Positions 41,230 through 54,479 are shown, counted from the stretch's first letter. The stretch is DNA of 64,000 nt from Acanthopleura granulata (GCA_016165875.1 JABBOT010000013.1:13406014-13470013), one strand, 5' to 3'. Numbers and translations: made by a program. Notes: generated by a model from the sequence alone, not told the origin.

Positions 41230-41760
41230 AGCAAAGATCACTATGAAGCATATGCCCAGGTTACGCAAATATCGGTATGGATCACCGTGTCTAGTTTAAG
41301 CAAATGTCAGGTGAAAGACGAGTTCAGGTTAAACAAACATGAGTATGACGCACATGTCCAGTTTAGACAAATATGAGTATGATGTTAAAGACTACAACAA
41401 AGAGAGGAAAACCAGAGAAGTAATGGTTAAAAAAGTGTGACATTAAACCCGTGAAATCTGGCCTCTTGTCATTTTGCCCGAGTTAGGGATTTAAACTAAA
41501 TGTTTACGTGAATGTAAATAACTCACAAGCAAATGTCCAGTTCATAAAGCATGTATCCAAGCAAATCTCAGGAAGAATCCCATGCCCAGATTAACCAAGA
41601 AGCACTGTGTGTAGTTTTATCAAATCTCAGTACAAAGCACATGTCTGTCATTATCAGATCTCCGTCGGGAACACGTCAGGCTTTAGCAAATCTCAGTATT
41701 GAGCAAATGTCCAGCTTCAGCAAATCTCAATGTGAAGCACGTATTCAGAGGTGGCACATC
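41230..41760 (+). repeat. diverged ~33-bp repeat, partner of 12640-13020
   Basis: Units such as AAGCACATGTCCAGTTTAAGC and AGCAAATCTCAGTATGA recur, interrupted by a family S fragment at 41395-41530. Homogeneity is much lower than in the left unit. Confidence 0.7.
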
Positions 41761-41939
41761 TGCACTGGAAACAAGACCCAAACTGAGAGAAATAAATTGA
41801 CATGATTCTGTATTTTATTGTTACTTGTGACCATTTCTCAACTATTACACGATCCTCACTGGTTCGGTTTTACTCTCTATGGTATATTTGTTTTCACATC
41901 GTACACAGCTGGTATAACATGCTATTGGGGTGGGGTAGC

Positions 41940-42620
41940 TGAATCACCTCTCTCGCTTTTCGTGATTCGTTATTCGAATATCGAATAACGTGCTAGCACG
42001 CATCTCATTAATCGGGTCCGAATAATTGAATGATTGATTGATTGACGAATTGATTGATTGGCAGTTACAATGGAGGTGGGATATATTTCTTATATATCTT
42101 ACTTATTCGGGTCTCAACATCTTTACCTTTTGTTATTCGAATATCCAGTATCCTGCTTACACGTTTTCCGTTATTCGAATAACAGAAAGTAAACGAGCTG
42201 AGATCCGAATAAGGAAACATATGCCATCTCCATTGTAGCTGTCGATCAATCAATCAATGAATTATTGGGTATCCGAATAACGAAAAACGTGCTTAAACGT
42301 TATTCTAATGTCGAATAGCGAGAACGCTTTCTAGCAATAACAAACAGCAAAAAGTAAAAGTGTTGAGACCCAAATATGAAAATACATCTCAGCTTCATTG
42401 TAACTGTCAATCAATGAATCAGTCAATCAATTAATTATTCGAGACCCGGATAACAAAAATGTTGTTTTCCGGCAATGGAATGACGTAAAATGTACTAACA
42501 GGATATTCGATATTCCAATAACAAACAGTAAAACAGTTGAGATCAGAATAAGGAAATGCGTATCTGTCAATGAATCAATCAATCACGTTATTCGGCATTC
42601 GAATAACGAAAAACGGAAGT
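41940..42620. repeat. cluster of foldback units with TTATTCGAATA cores
   Basis: 42031-42265 is an imperfect palindrome: TTGATTGATTGGCAGTTACA…ATGGAGGTGG faces GCCATCTCCATTGTAGCTGT…CAATCAATCAATC. Two further partial units follow (to 42440 and 42600). ATTCGAATA and its flanks occur at least six times. Confidence 0.7.
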
Positions 42621-42942
42621 GGTGTTAACTTCAGTTCGCTCATGCTTTTGCCGTCAGCCAGGTAAGTCGCCGGTTTGCCAGTCATTCCCTTGGCACTTGG
42701 CGGATTAATTTATGTCTAACTCCAAACTCAAGTTTTTTTTCTACTATTACCGTCTGCTTTGTGGGTGCATAGGGAAAATCCGATTAGTCGGGGTAAACCT
42801 TCGACCTTTTACGGACAATGGTCTGTGACGCAAATTGGACGACATGTATTAATGAAAAAACAAGCATTCGTCGACGAAATTAAGACTGAGCAAACTGTGC
42901 CAGGATGACCAACAACGACCAAATACACTAAGAGCAGGGATC

Positions 42943-43014
42943 CAAGGCCAGGACCGAACCTGCACCTTGTGTGTCTCGTGGTTAGGAGTCGGGCACCATA
43001 CGCAATGAGCTACA
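42943..43014 (-). repeat. tRNA-like relic
   Basis: In reverse: TAGCTCATTGCGTATGGTGC (A-box-like), an anticodon-arm-like segment, and GGTGCAGGTTCGGTCCTGG (B box). Acceptor stem not closed. Probably a SINE head or tRNA pseudogene. Confidence 0.45.
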
Positions 43015-43559
43015 CTGAATTATTTTATTTAAAAAAATTATTTATTATATACATATGTTTAATATATGTACGTAAATAATATATATCTATATTTTATAGC
43101 AGCGTAACGCCAATCTCAGTAACTTTCGCTTACACGATTGTGGTCAGTTTTGTTAGGGAGCTTTTTTCTGATCATTATTTATATAGTGTACAAAATCAAA
43201 GGGTAAGTAGAATTTTCACCTTTAAAAAAAGCTGCTTTGTTCGAAGTTGAATGCTTAATTTAATATGCTGGCACTTTCAGCCCAGTTATACTAAAAGTAC
43301 GTCAGAGTGATAGTAATCATGAAATACGCAGTGGAATCACATTCAACCATGTCACCAGGTCACAAGTGGGTCACACGTAACCTATGGACGTTGGCCGGAA
43401 ATTATAAGTATGCAGTTCATTTCTGATAGAGAATATAAACAGCAAATTAAAGACAGTGTAGGTATTCTAGCGAGAAAATTAAATGAAATCATGACATAAA
43501 TGTGACGATAGACACGTGTGTTTTCCCTTTTGGTAAAGGAAAAGAAAAACTAATTTCTC

Positions 43560-44389
43560 CGGCAACATTACCAACCCTCTTAATTAACTACCTGTGAACT
43601 TTTAACCCATGAAGGACTCAGTGAACCCAAACGAAGTGGTCGCTTCCTAATTCCGTACAGAAACTGTAAATGTCATACCTGTTATGAGTAAATAACCTAC
43701 CAATCGTCAACCAAAAACCGCATGGAAAGAATAGATAATGCCCATTTCCAACATTTTTCAATGACCCTAATTTGTACACAGAAAACCCGTGCCCTCGTGT
43801 ATAAATTCAAGTTGATAACGGGCAAAAAGAACAGAGGCCGTCTCCAATGATATCAGATGAAAGCTGTAGATATTACAGGCAGGCAATACAAATAAATCAT
43901 GCGATTGGAAGGTCTACATGCTATCTAAGTGTGACATAAAGACGTGCTTTATGCAAGCGGACTTAAATATGGAGACGAATTCTGCATTTAAATACACAAA
44001 AAGTGTGAATGCAATGATGCTGACAAAAGTCAGACACTCAGGTTAGGCGGAAAGAGTCAGAAAATACAAATTTTCCACCTTCACGGTTGAAATTATCTTA
44101 TTTGAGAGATAAAAGTGTTCATGTGTAAAAAAGTGAATTGTTCTCCTGAAGTACGCATTTTTACGCCACCGTGAGCTAAGGATAGTTCTAAATGATTGAA
44201 CAAAGTCACGTAAAGAACACATTTAAAGGGTGAACTCTATCTGTGACAGACTTCTGGAAAGTTTTTGGGTTTAGTTAATCATCAAAGCAGCCCCTGACAT
44301 GGAACACACAAAGCACAGCAAAATCAATAGCGATATGCCTGCAATACAATAGCGATATGCCTACAATACATTGTGTATCGTTACATTAC
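43560..44389. other. right-unit block matching 19660-19870, no gene
   Basis: CATGAAGGACTCAGTGAACC and the following 200 bases pair with CATGAAGGATTCAGTGGACC near 19707. The remainder is unique AT-rich DNA. Confidence 0.55.
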
Positions 44390-44700
44390 CTACGTTATCA
44401 CCACATCAATGCACGTGCTGCACACTGAACAGAAAACAGTCAGGGGTAATGTAGCTATTGTACGTCGTTGTAGATGATGTGCCGCACAACGGTAAGGTAT
44501 GTCTCGTCGGTGTATGTAATGCACCGTATACCAAACAGAAACAGTCAGCGGTAATGTAGCAATTGTATATACGTCGCTGTAAGTAATATGTCGCACACTA
44601 GTCAGAAACAGCGGGAATGTAGCTATTTTATAAACGTCGCTGTATGTAATATGTCGCACACAGAACCGAAGCAGTGGTAATGTAGCTATAAGTTATGTGC
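44390..44700 (+). repeat. ~63-bp minisatellite
   Basis: Four or five units with GAACAGAAAACAGTCAGGGG, TAATGTAGCTATTGTA and ACGTCGCTGTATGTAAT. Related to 20060-20820. Confidence 0.75.
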
Positions 44701-47295
44701 AATAAAGGTCAAGTGAGCGATGATGAGCATAGCAACGCAATGCGTCCGCCGTGTCGGGGGACAAGCCATCGATGACAATTAGGGCCCGACAAGCTCGCGA
44801 AGACACTGGGCTGAGTCATAGAGCTATACAGGGTCGAATTTGGACCGTATTTGAGAAGCTGCCCGCTGATAAGAAAAAAGAACACATACTGGAAAACAAA
44901 TTCTGTTTTTGTTTTACAGAAAAAGATTAAGGAGTGATTGGTTAGCGCCTAATCCATAAAATCGGCTAGCAGATTAGCAAAACAAAGTGGTTTAATTGTG
45001 TTGTGTCTCAGATGATACGCTTATAGCGTAATTCAAAATTCATGAAGCCAATATAAATAGGTCGATGTGTATTAATGTAACAACGTTTTTCAAATATAGG
45101 CCTGTCGTTGTTTGGATAAATTGTAAATTAATAAAATTCCAAGGCAAAGAAACAAAATTGAGGGCGTATTTTAGTTTGTATTACCTGTTACAGACCCCGT
45201 GAATACATAGGTTTATAAATATCCATAATTCTAGCTATTCATTCATGGTACATGTATCATATAAGTCTGTCTACTTGCACACTTTAATATGACTTCGGCG
45301 AATGGTCCACATGTACACCGTAGTCTTGCCTTTCCAGTAATGTAGACAAAAGGAAATAAAACACGTGTAAATGTGTGTTTTGGTCGTTGCATGTACGTGT
45401 GTGATTCCATATGTATTTTGTCGTCGCTCAAAGGCTTTTTACATGTTGAGTGACAACAGGCACCTAAGTAGTGCTACCCGACCATTTCCACCTTACCGCA
45501 CAGTGTCAAGAGAGGTGTTCAAGAAAGTCATTCTGTACAAGAATTATTGAAGTATTCCGAGAGTTAAAATGTATGCCTGTCTATAGTACTGCTTATTCCA
45601 CTCCTTACCAGACAGACATAACATCTTAAAACCACACATGAGCGGGGCATACACAGTTAGAAAACTGAACTTCATACCATCATGTGTATTGCTATGCGCC
45701 CAAGGTGTCAGCCAACATGATGGATCCTCGTTTTGAGTATGCTATGGCGCGCATTGCACGCAACCTAGGCTGTAGATGTTGAGTTAACAAAATTAAGTAC
45801 AATTTTCCGTTTGGATGCCATAAGACTCTGTGCTGGTCTCTATGCATTAAATAGGGGCGGCTAGCTTGCATATATCGGCTCTTGCTCTTTCACTGCTCTG
45901 CCTTTGTATGTGAAATTACAGCAGACAGATAACTGTTTTGTTCTAATGTTTGTTGGGCCAGGTTTAACAAAATTAGGTCAGACAAATATTTGTATTGTGT
46001 ATTTGTCAAAGCTTTTATCACGGTTTGCGACTACAGCAAAAAAATTAAATAAATAAATCAATTAAAAAAAATAAAAAGTGGCGGAAATGTGATCAAGTGC
46101 TGGAACTCATAGGCATTTCAAATGTGCTTCACACATTAAAGAACAAATGCATATGCATTGTTCCAGAAAAAAAAACACAACAAATCTGCCCTCCGTCACA
46201 TAGAGCTCTTCGTCGCAGCTACAGTATTTCTCAGACATACACTTTGTCTCTCCGAATACACTTGTCGTTATGGTAATCTCTGAAAACAGACCTCAGATTT
46301 ATTATCCTTTATATCATAATAAGGCCTCTATTATTAGTATGATAACCACTGTCACCATCGTCTTCACTACCGTCGTTTACATTATATTATATCTCCAGTT
46401 GAAAACCACCCCATGACTATCAGCACGTCAACTGTACACGCTGGTTTGGTTTCTCTAAGCTGTTTTCCTCGAAGGAAAGGCAACTCCACGATTTCGTCCT
46501 CTTAAGACTGACAAAACACATATTTGCTTGTCTTTAGTACATTTGTCTTCATACCTCCAGTAAGATTCAAGTTTAAAAAGAAAGCCGTATGTAGCCCATC
46601 AAGATATATCAGTCAATATCTTATTTTCGGCCAATGATATAACATCAGTGTTTAATCTGCCTGACGATTGACTGTTTCCTGTTGTCAGCATTTGAACATA
46701 ACCCATTTGATTTACCTGGAGCATCGAGAATTTAGGCACGATCACTTTTGATGCAGACAAAGTTCTTCTTCTGTTTTCTTTCCCTTTAATGCCATTATGA
46801 TAGTACTTTTACATTTAGTTACTTAGTGCAGTGACTGATTGAATAAGCATAGCTAAGGTGAGTGATTAACAAAATTTACTGACGTCAGCTACATATTAAA
46901 CAAGCGCTACCAATCTCGTGCCTGAGAAACTAAATTCACCAAAGAGAGATTGAACACTTTGGAAGTGTATACCAAATTTCTGAAGGGGTACACTCGTCAA
47001 CATGTCTTCAGTTGATGCATAAAGACCGTTTTTGGATATCCCGAGAAAAGTGTTTAAAGTGCGTTAATCGTGTTGAGTGTGATCGACACGTTGGATATAT
47101 GAACAGTCATAGTGAAAGCGCCACGAAGATACATAGTTGACTATCGACACCATATACTTGTGCACTTAAATGGTAGACGATTTAGATACTTATTTTACTT
47201 ATTCGCCTAGAAGATTCATGGCATTTTTTCATTGGAAACTGATGACTGCTTCCCGTAGCATCATCCAGTCCTAATTTTATATTTATATTTTTATA
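44701..47295. other. no gene or recognised repeat
   Basis: Short frames only (for example 45243-45431 minus) without motifs. An A-rich AAATAAATAAATCAA tract lies near 46045. Confidence 0.4.
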
Positions 47296-47299
47296 TTAA

Positions 47300-47412
47300 T
47301 AATATTTCTTAGTTCTTTGTTTTTGGAAACTGGTATTGCAATTATTGACCCGGAGGGCCCATTTTGGTTTATGGCTGGTATACGAATGTCGGTTTAGACG
47401 CCTGGGTTTAAC
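47300..47412 (+). mobile_element. family R fragment
   Basis: TTTTTGGAAACTGGTATTGC, AATTATTGACCCGGAGGGCC and GGCTGGTATACGAATGTCGG. Confidence 0.6.
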
Positions 47413-48255
47413 ACCAAATAAGAGGAGAGGTCAAGGTCATTTTCACAAAGCTGTTATAGTCGCAAGACCAAAACTTTAATTTTCTTTACAAAACGTCATA
47501 TACTCTTCAAAAAAAAAAAAGAGAAACGCGGATACAGTGAACGTCGGGTTGTGACCTGGTATCATGGCTGAATGAGATTCCGCTACTTATTTTCATGATT
47601 ACTGACCTTCTCATTTTCTAATTTGTGTAACTTGACTGAGAGTGACAGCGTATTAAATTATAATTATCCACCAACCGGTACGTTTTACTTTGGCACCATA
47701 CATCTAAAATTGGATGTTCAAACTCTCCTGAAATTATTTTGTGACAGGATCAATTCAGCAATTCAAATTTTATTCATTTGATGTATGCATTTTAAGGATA
47801 TATATTCACAAATTTTAGGCTGAAACCCCAGACATCTTTCTCAAATGGATTGTTTACATTTGTTTTAAGTCAACTTTGCCCTGTAGAAAAAAAATACATT
47901 ATAGGCGAGGTCGTAATAGAAACCAGTGATTAATGGCTGAATGCCGCAATTCCTCACCTTTTTTTATTGTTTGTACCAGACACAAAGGCTAATCCGTGCG
48001 TTGTCTGATATAATCACCGAATGTTGTTTTTTTTTATTTATTCCAAGGATGTATAGGCCACCCGGTTATCCCAGAGAGGAGAGAAATATTAAATTAAACC
48101 TTGGTCAACCTTGGCTGGGCCAATAAGCTGTCTACACTTTAATCTCCTGCTCATCGATGTGTTAAACATCACCTGTGCATGTCACTCCCCCAAAACTGGT
48201 TCACAATAAAAATGTGGGCAAATAGTAAGGTTTGTCCTCGAGGCATTGGAATGGG
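47413..48255. other. no gene seen
   Basis: Unique AT-rich sequence; a 61-codon frame at 47941-48126 has no motif. Confidence 0.4.
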
Positions 48256-48516
48256 CTTATTTATTTATTTTTATTGATTTGATTGGCGTTTTACACCGTA
48301 CTGAAGAATATTTCACTTATACGACGGCGGCCAGCACTATGGTGGTAGGAAACCGGGCTTAGCCCGGGGGAATCCCGCGGCCATCCGCAGGTTGCTGGCG
48401 GATCTTTCCAGGACGGACAGCAAGCCAGCATGAACCGGACTTGTACTCACAGTGACCACCTTGGTGAGAGGCACGGGATCATAACGTCGCGCTGACGCGC
48501 TAACCCTCTCGGCCAG
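48256..48516 (-). mobile_element. SINE-1, nearly full-length, inverted
   Basis: TTTATTTATTTTTATTGATT tail, TTACACCGTACTGAAGAATA, CGACGGCGGCCAGCACTATG, CGGCCATCCGCAGGTTGCTG and the head complement GCGCTGACGCGCTAACCCTC. Confidence 0.85.
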
Positions 48517-48704
48517 GAATGGACTAAAGATAACACTGACCCTTTGATAGCACGGATATACTACTACTGTTCACATACACAACATCTTGTTTTCCCGTTG
48601 TTGGTGGCATTTCGTTTCTTCTCTTATATCATGTATATCGTATTGTTTACACACAGAGTATATAGTATAGAAAAGTCATGGTTTGTATAATATACAAGAC
48701 AGCA

Positions 48705-48985
48705 TAGAGAATAAAACCAGAGCGGTGTGAAATATAGCTGGCAAATACACAGACTATACCGTGACCTCCTGCGGTTTGTCAATTTACTCGAGCTTTTTAG
48801 GTAAGTGTTTAAGAAATAACAACTTACACTCCCCTAGGACCATTTCTTAAGTAGAATTAGATAAGAAATTAGATGTAGCGATGTTAAATGCGGCGTACTA
48901 GATGTCATTGGTCTAGAATGACTCAAAATGATATGTTGTCATCACATTAAGTACATATACAAAATGACGTGACTCTTTCTTTAAT
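48705..48985 (+). mobile_element. family S copy
   Basis: AGAATAAAACCAGAGCGGTG, ATAGCTGGCAAATAC, AAGAAATAACAACTTACACT, TAGAATTAG and GTCATTGGTCTAGAATGACT in family order. Confidence 0.6.
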
Positions 48986-50160
48986 GTATTGTGTATTGTA
49001 TACAAAAAGGTGAAAAATTGCTCCATTGTTTGTTTATGCTATTTTTCATAATTGTAAATGGTGGTAAAGTCTTAATTTGAATTCTATGAAAGCTGTTGAA
49101 TTATTCCATTCTAACAGGGAACGTAAATAAACTATTGCTGGGAAATTTCAGGTCTTAGGTGTTACGATGAAATCTTTTGAATTCTTCTCCTTACGCGAAT
49201 CCGTCCTAATTTAAAGGAAAAGACAACGCTAGACCATATGGATGTATGTATCGGTAAAGAATCCTACTCATAGTTCAGAAAACGTCGCTTTTTATTTTTG
49301 TTACGTATGATCACCGATGTATCGCAGTTCAAGGTAAGCAAAAACGCTCACGTGGAAAAAATCTAACGGGCCGCCACGCTCTCAATTTTGCCCAATAATG
49401 GGTGAGATATTTCTATCACCCGAGAAGACATCTGTTTCGGTTGTGATAGAAATAGTGCTAAATGAGCTGTTTTCCTTATAATTACGAGGCAGTTCTGATA
49501 CACTTTAAAGTGGTAGTGAAATACATCTGGAGCTATTCCCAATATCCCAACCAAGAGAACACAATGCTTGGCCATCGATTGTAATAATAAGCTGAACCGT
49601 AGTTCTCAAAGAAAAGAGTGCCTCTTCCCTAATACTGAAGAGTGTAGGGTACGGATGAAGCGACATCGTGTTTCCTGTTTCTCTAAAATGGCGTAGCCTA
49701 TGGCCTCGCAGAAATTCCAGATTTAAAAGTGATATATACAGTTCCCAAGCACTTCATAAAAACATGCCTATGTCCGTTTAGGTCTGCACGGACTTAACTT
49801 TGGTTATATCCTTTGTTGTCTTTTCTTTTAGCAAACTTTCTTCCCCCATTTGATGGTTTTGTTGAACGTTGTTTTGGAAGTTGGCCTTGAGTGTATTAAC
49901 CCATGACGTCATATATTGTTGACTATCGGCATGTGAAAGCCAGTATAGAAGCCCACTGATTCCAGCCCTTGTGCTATACTCAACGTCTTATGGAAATCTT
50001 CCTCAAACGTGCAATTTTCTACTGTTTTTCCCAGGCATCCATGGATTCCTGTACATCAGTGCATAAGTAATATTTTAGAATAATTTTGTATGCCCTTAAC
50101 TGAGTGTTCTATTACCAATAGCTTAAAACATTGAAGCAAGAGGATCTTATTCGTGCATAT
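48986..50160. other. no gene seen
   Basis: No motif-bearing frame or recognised repeat. Confidence 0.4.
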
Positions 50161-50164
50161 CGGG

Positions 50165-51240
50165 GAATTTAATGTACTTCTGGCTGGTTTTACTCTCTAT
50201 GCTGTAAACATTTTCATTGTATTCTTGCATAAACCGGGATTCTGGTGGTGGACTAAACACTCCCGAAGCCTGATCCCTTAATATTGTTTTCATGTAATTG
50301 TATACATTACAAATGTTAAATGTGATGACAGCACAGCATTTTGAGTAGTGCTAGACTAGTGACGTCTGGTATATTGCATTTAACATTATTGCAATTTTTT
50401 TTTTTAACTTATTCTTCTTAAGGCATGGTGCTAGGGTGTGTGTTAATTGCTAGTTCTAGAACACTTACATGAACAGTTAAAATAAAACCCTAACTGAGGT
50501 AAATTGACAAGAAGCCGGATTTTACCGGTAAGGTGTCACCATTTGCCAGTTATCACAGTGTGGTCGCTGCTATGGATTTACTCTCTATGCTGTATTCTTT
50601 TATATTTTATACCGTTCAGGATAAACTGAACCCGATCTTGGCCATTATTTCAGAGAAAATTACTTAAACAATATCGTAGAATGCTGGGATTTCACTGATG
50701 TACAAATAATAAAAATAAATATATGCATCTCGTGCACACAGAAGAAGGCCTGTAGAGGGACAGAGTAGATAACAAAATCATCCAAGTGACACGTTAACTC
50801 AGTGATGCGCGTTAAACCCTGTGCATTTTTGTAACTTAATTCTGCTGAGATCATCGTACCAGAGGGCGTATAAGTTCATACTACTTTTTACATAATTTAC
50901 ATTGACAGATAAAGTAAAACCCTAACTGAGGTAAAACGGAAAAGACGTCGACTTTCGCTGGTTACGTATGACTATTTACGTGTGTCACTCGTAATTTGTG
51001 GAATCCCCGGTTTTATGCGTTGGGCTGTAGCCTTTTATATTGCATTACTGCATAAACCGAAATTTGCTGGTGAATTGATCATCACCGAGTAGGGGTCCCT
51101 TTGCATTGTTTTTGTGATACTGTTCTTCAAGTTTGACGGCAATCCAGCATTTTATTAAATTATAGGCCAGTGAGGTGTAATAAAACACTACAAACCTGAC
51201 TTCATTTTTTGACTGAATACTTCTTCAGCAATGATGCTAG
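50165..51240 (-). mobile_element. two or more inverted family S copies
   Basis: Contains GGTTTTACTCTCTATGCTGT, CATAAACCGGGATTCTGGTG, TGATCCCTTAATATTG, then GAAGCCGGATTTTACCGG near 50510 and a further degraded set near 50880-51200. Confidence 0.55.
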
Positions 51241-52106
51241 GGGGTGTCCAAGCTGCTATGATTTAAGGATATCTCTCAGGGGTGAAATTTGGCCATAGTT
51301 TTTTTATTTCGCATTTTGATTTTCCATTTTCTTATCTTTGGTCTTGTGTATAGATAAAAAACCAAATTCAAAATCTAAATACTTTAAATTTGAGAAAAAA
51401 AGTACAGCTTGTTGTGAATGAATACAGTTGTATTTCTTATAGTTCACCCTTTTAGGGGTATTACCAACTGCGCGGGGATTTCCTGGTCGTGAATAGACAT
51501 GCATGAGGTAAATTTGTACTGACTCTTGCTGACAGTTGTGTATAAACTGTTGGCCAACGCTTATACAGAAGCCCACCCATACAGGCATTGTGTACATACG
51601 TGTTAACAAAAACAGCAGCCTTTAATAATCAGCCGACCGTGGTTTATCAACACACTGCAGCGGGTTTATTGTTGCCTAAACAGCCATTTATGCTCTCATC
51701 CAGTATTTTAAGTTTTAATATTTTTTATACCCAGGTTTATATATTGACATTTTAACTGGAGACAGGGCACTTCTTGATGAAATTTTATTTCCAATGGAGT
51801 TAATGACGAATTTCATCATATATGATGCTCCTCAAGACGTTGTCTCCCTGTGATTTTACTCCCCTTCTGTTTTTAGAAAGTGGTGTGGTGGAATGCTTTT
51901 ATTTCTCGCTCATTTGTCAACATAAGGCTTTTCAATTTGGCTCACATGTAGCTCAGTATCTACGCCATAAACATTTCCAAAAATTTGTGATATAGTTCAT
52001 AGTTTTAAATATTTTAACCAAAAAAGTACCAAAGTTTCCAAAAGTTTAAAACGTCGTTCAAAAAAAATGTTGTTATTTGCCCGACTGAGTTTGTTTTGTT
52101 TTAGTT
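51241..52106. other. no gene seen
   Basis: A 101-codon minus frame (51304-51609) lacks motifs and splice context. Confidence 0.35.
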
Positions 52107-52349
52107 CCTCCCTGGCTCAGTCGGTTAACGCGCTATCGCAGCACAATGACAGGAAGCCTCCCACCACTGCGGCCGCTGTGAGTTCAAGTCCAGCTCATGC
52201 TCTCCATTCCTCTGCCAGCAACCTGCGGATAGTTGTGGGTTTCCCCCGGGCTCAGCCCGGTTTCCTACCACCATAATGCTGGCCGCCGTCGTACAAGTGA
52301 AATATTCTTGAGTACGGCGTAAAACACCAATCAAATAAATAAATAAATC
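52107..52349 (+). mobile_element. SINE-1, full-length
   Basis: Head CCTCCCTGGCTCAGTCGGTT, GTGAGTTCAAGTCCAGCTCA, GGGTTTCCCCCGGGCTCAGC, GGCCGCCGTCGTACAAGTGA and tail CAATCAAATAAATAAATAAA. One of the best-preserved copies. Confidence 0.9.
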
Positions 52350-53019
52350 AAATTTATTTTGTTATTTGCAGACAAGTTATGTGTTGTTATTTGATATATT
52401 TTCATTTGATGACAGTTAGGTTATATGTTTTCATTTGCCGCCAGGTGATATGTTGCTATGGATAGACACTTAACGATATTGTCATTTTAGACGACTTAAA
52501 TACTCTCATTTTTTGTCAGTCTATATGATCTACTTTCAAGTTAGTTTTCATCTTCTCATCGTTAGACATCGACATACTCTGATGTCTATACCGCTTACAT
52601 GTTCCATTTCCTATATACTTACACTGTAATAGTTTATAGAAAATATATTCCTTTTTAAAGAAAGTTTAAATTTTTTAATTTGTAGACTACGGTCTGAAAC
52701 ACTAATAAGAAGCATTCCTATGTGAGTCAGTACAGCGTTCAGATCATGGCTGGAAATCTTAAGGCTACGATGAACATAAAGACTGGGTCGAAAAGTATGT
52801 GGCTTTATTTTTATTTATGTATGTGCTAAACGCCATGCTATTTGTGTCGTCCAGCAATATTTCAAAGCTCACATACTTAAAATATGACTGGATACTAACT
52901 TTCGATGGCCAGGTAAAAAGAATCGAGTACCTCATAAAACTTCTTTGGAGTTTCCTTAGATATTGTGTTCTTGGCGTAATTCAGAAGATCAATATGGTCA
53001 GCCTTGACATCAAACGAAT
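52350..53019. other. no gene seen
   Basis: Unique sequence upstream of relic C. Open frames run into the acceptor array. Confidence 0.35.
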
Positions 53020-53242
53020 TTCTTTATGTTTGGAGCAATCTCTCAATGTATATGTTTCGTTTAACCTACTTACTTTTACAAGCATCACTCACGTTTCCGC
53101 TTGGCCTCTTTGTACTGAGAAAATACAAATGTTTCGTTTAACCCTTGGTCTTTGTTTGGAAAAATCCCCAGACGTTTAGGTTTGGTACATCTCTATTCGG
53201 AGAAATCCCCAGACGTTTAAATTTGGTACCTCTATGTTCACA
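53020..53242 (+). repeat. tandem array of exon-1 acceptor units (copy C)
   Basis: Units end in GGAAAAATCCCCAGACGTTT (53160), GGAGAAATCCCCAGACGTTT (53203) and the true CACAGAAATCCCCAAACGTT (53239); two or three older units precede. Spacing is about 40 bp. Confidence 0.72.
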
Positions 53243-53327
53243 GAAATCCCCAAACGTTTTGTTTCGGTCTTTCGCTGTTTCTGGGGTGTCCTGACCATCT
53301 TTGCTCTAAGACTGAATATCAGCGTTG
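53243..53327 (+). pseudogene. Relic C exon 1 remnant (TM1)
   Basis: After GTTCACAG it encodes IPKRFVSVFRCFWGVLTIF and ALRLNISVA, then diverges to a stop. The 3' half and donor are gone. Confidence 0.8.
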
Positions 53328-53917
53328 CTCGATACTTGATAAGATTAATGTTCGCTATATATTTCTGATTAATTTGTCTAAAATCTTTTTCCTGTTTATA
53401 TCTCTTAGCTCAGTAAACATGTACGCGGTGAATGGAGGATATGATCATACCGCCATGGGTCACGCATTCTACCGAGAAAACGTTAATCCATATCATCGGA
53501 TGCATGTAACAATAGTGTATGTAAAATAAAGACGTTAAGACATCGAGTCTGGGACATGTTTTATTTTCTAAGCAGGTGAAATTTCAAGTAAACGTGTATC
53601 TGAATCACAACGAATTTCAAATTCTGCTCTGAAATCTTGGTATTAAGCGCTCTAAATTTTAGACTGAACAGAGAAGCTATTTCTTCTCATAGTTGAGTAG
53701 GTCCACAGTTCAACAGCGTTCATCAGTTGGAGTTTTATTTGTCCTAGTTCTGACTTATATTTATGTCAGAATTTGGTTTAGTGTTCTCTACAAACCCTGT
53801 TCGGTTTTCCATGTTGGAACCTGACCATAAAATGCAAGAAAAATATCGTTGAGCAGGTAAATAAATACGTCTATTATTTTAATTTCACACTGGATAAACA
53901 TTGTCAAAATTACCAGC

Positions 53918-54138
53918 GGGCCTCCGTGGCTCACTTGGTTAGTCGGCAAACGCATCGCAATGACCCAGAAGCCTCCCACCAATGCGGTCTCGGTGAGTTC
54001 AAGTCCAGCTCATACTGGCTTCCTCTCTGATTTTACGTGGGAAGGTCTGTCAGCAACCTGCGAATGGCCGTGGGTTTTCGCCGGGGTTTGCCACGTTTCC
54101 TCCCACCATAATGCTGGCGGTTGTCAAACAAGTGAAAG
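53918..54138 (+). mobile_element. SINE-1 lacking its tail
   Basis: GGGCCTCCGTGGCTCACTTG head, GTGAGTTCAAGTCCAGCTCA, CAACCTGCGAATGGCCGTGG, ending CACCATAATGCTGGCGGTTG. Lies where exon 2 of relic C would be expected. Confidence 0.82.
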
Positions 54139-54479
54139 TCGTTGGTTTCACTGAATTCGGGATCAACCAATTACGAAGACGACGCCCTATCCACCAAGGC
54201 AACTCAGTCGGTTTGTTTCATTTGCTACCTGAACAATTGCTTTTTAGGGTGTATCGGGTAGTACGATACCGTATGCTAGAAGGAAGTAAAAGCTGGGCAA
54301 CGAGGATGCTTTGATTGAGGGGAAATGCTCACTCATAATTGGTGAACTTCGGCCTCTTGTCAGATGACCTCAGTTAAAGTCCAAAAAAAAAGAGTGTTGA
54401 ACATATTAATGGAGCTAAGATATAACAAAATGATCTGATAAAACAGAGTAAAGAGACGCTGATGTTTAGGTACGGATTA

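Larger units (their letters stand above)
36060..41770. other. right-unit segment D2 of the ~25-kb duplication
   Basis: Colinear with 9000-13020 but longer because of later insertions: SINEs at 36358 and 39059 and the TA-flanked element at 40234. No intact gene visible. Confidence 0.72.

Noticed and set aside
42943..43014. Working tRNA gene
   Set aside because: A- and B-box-like blocks are present but the acceptor stem does not close, so it was kept as a relic only.
52799..53179. 126-codon plus-strand frame before relic C
   Set aside because: Hydrophobic by composition, runs into the acceptor array and lacks family motifs. It is not a convincing N-terminal exon.
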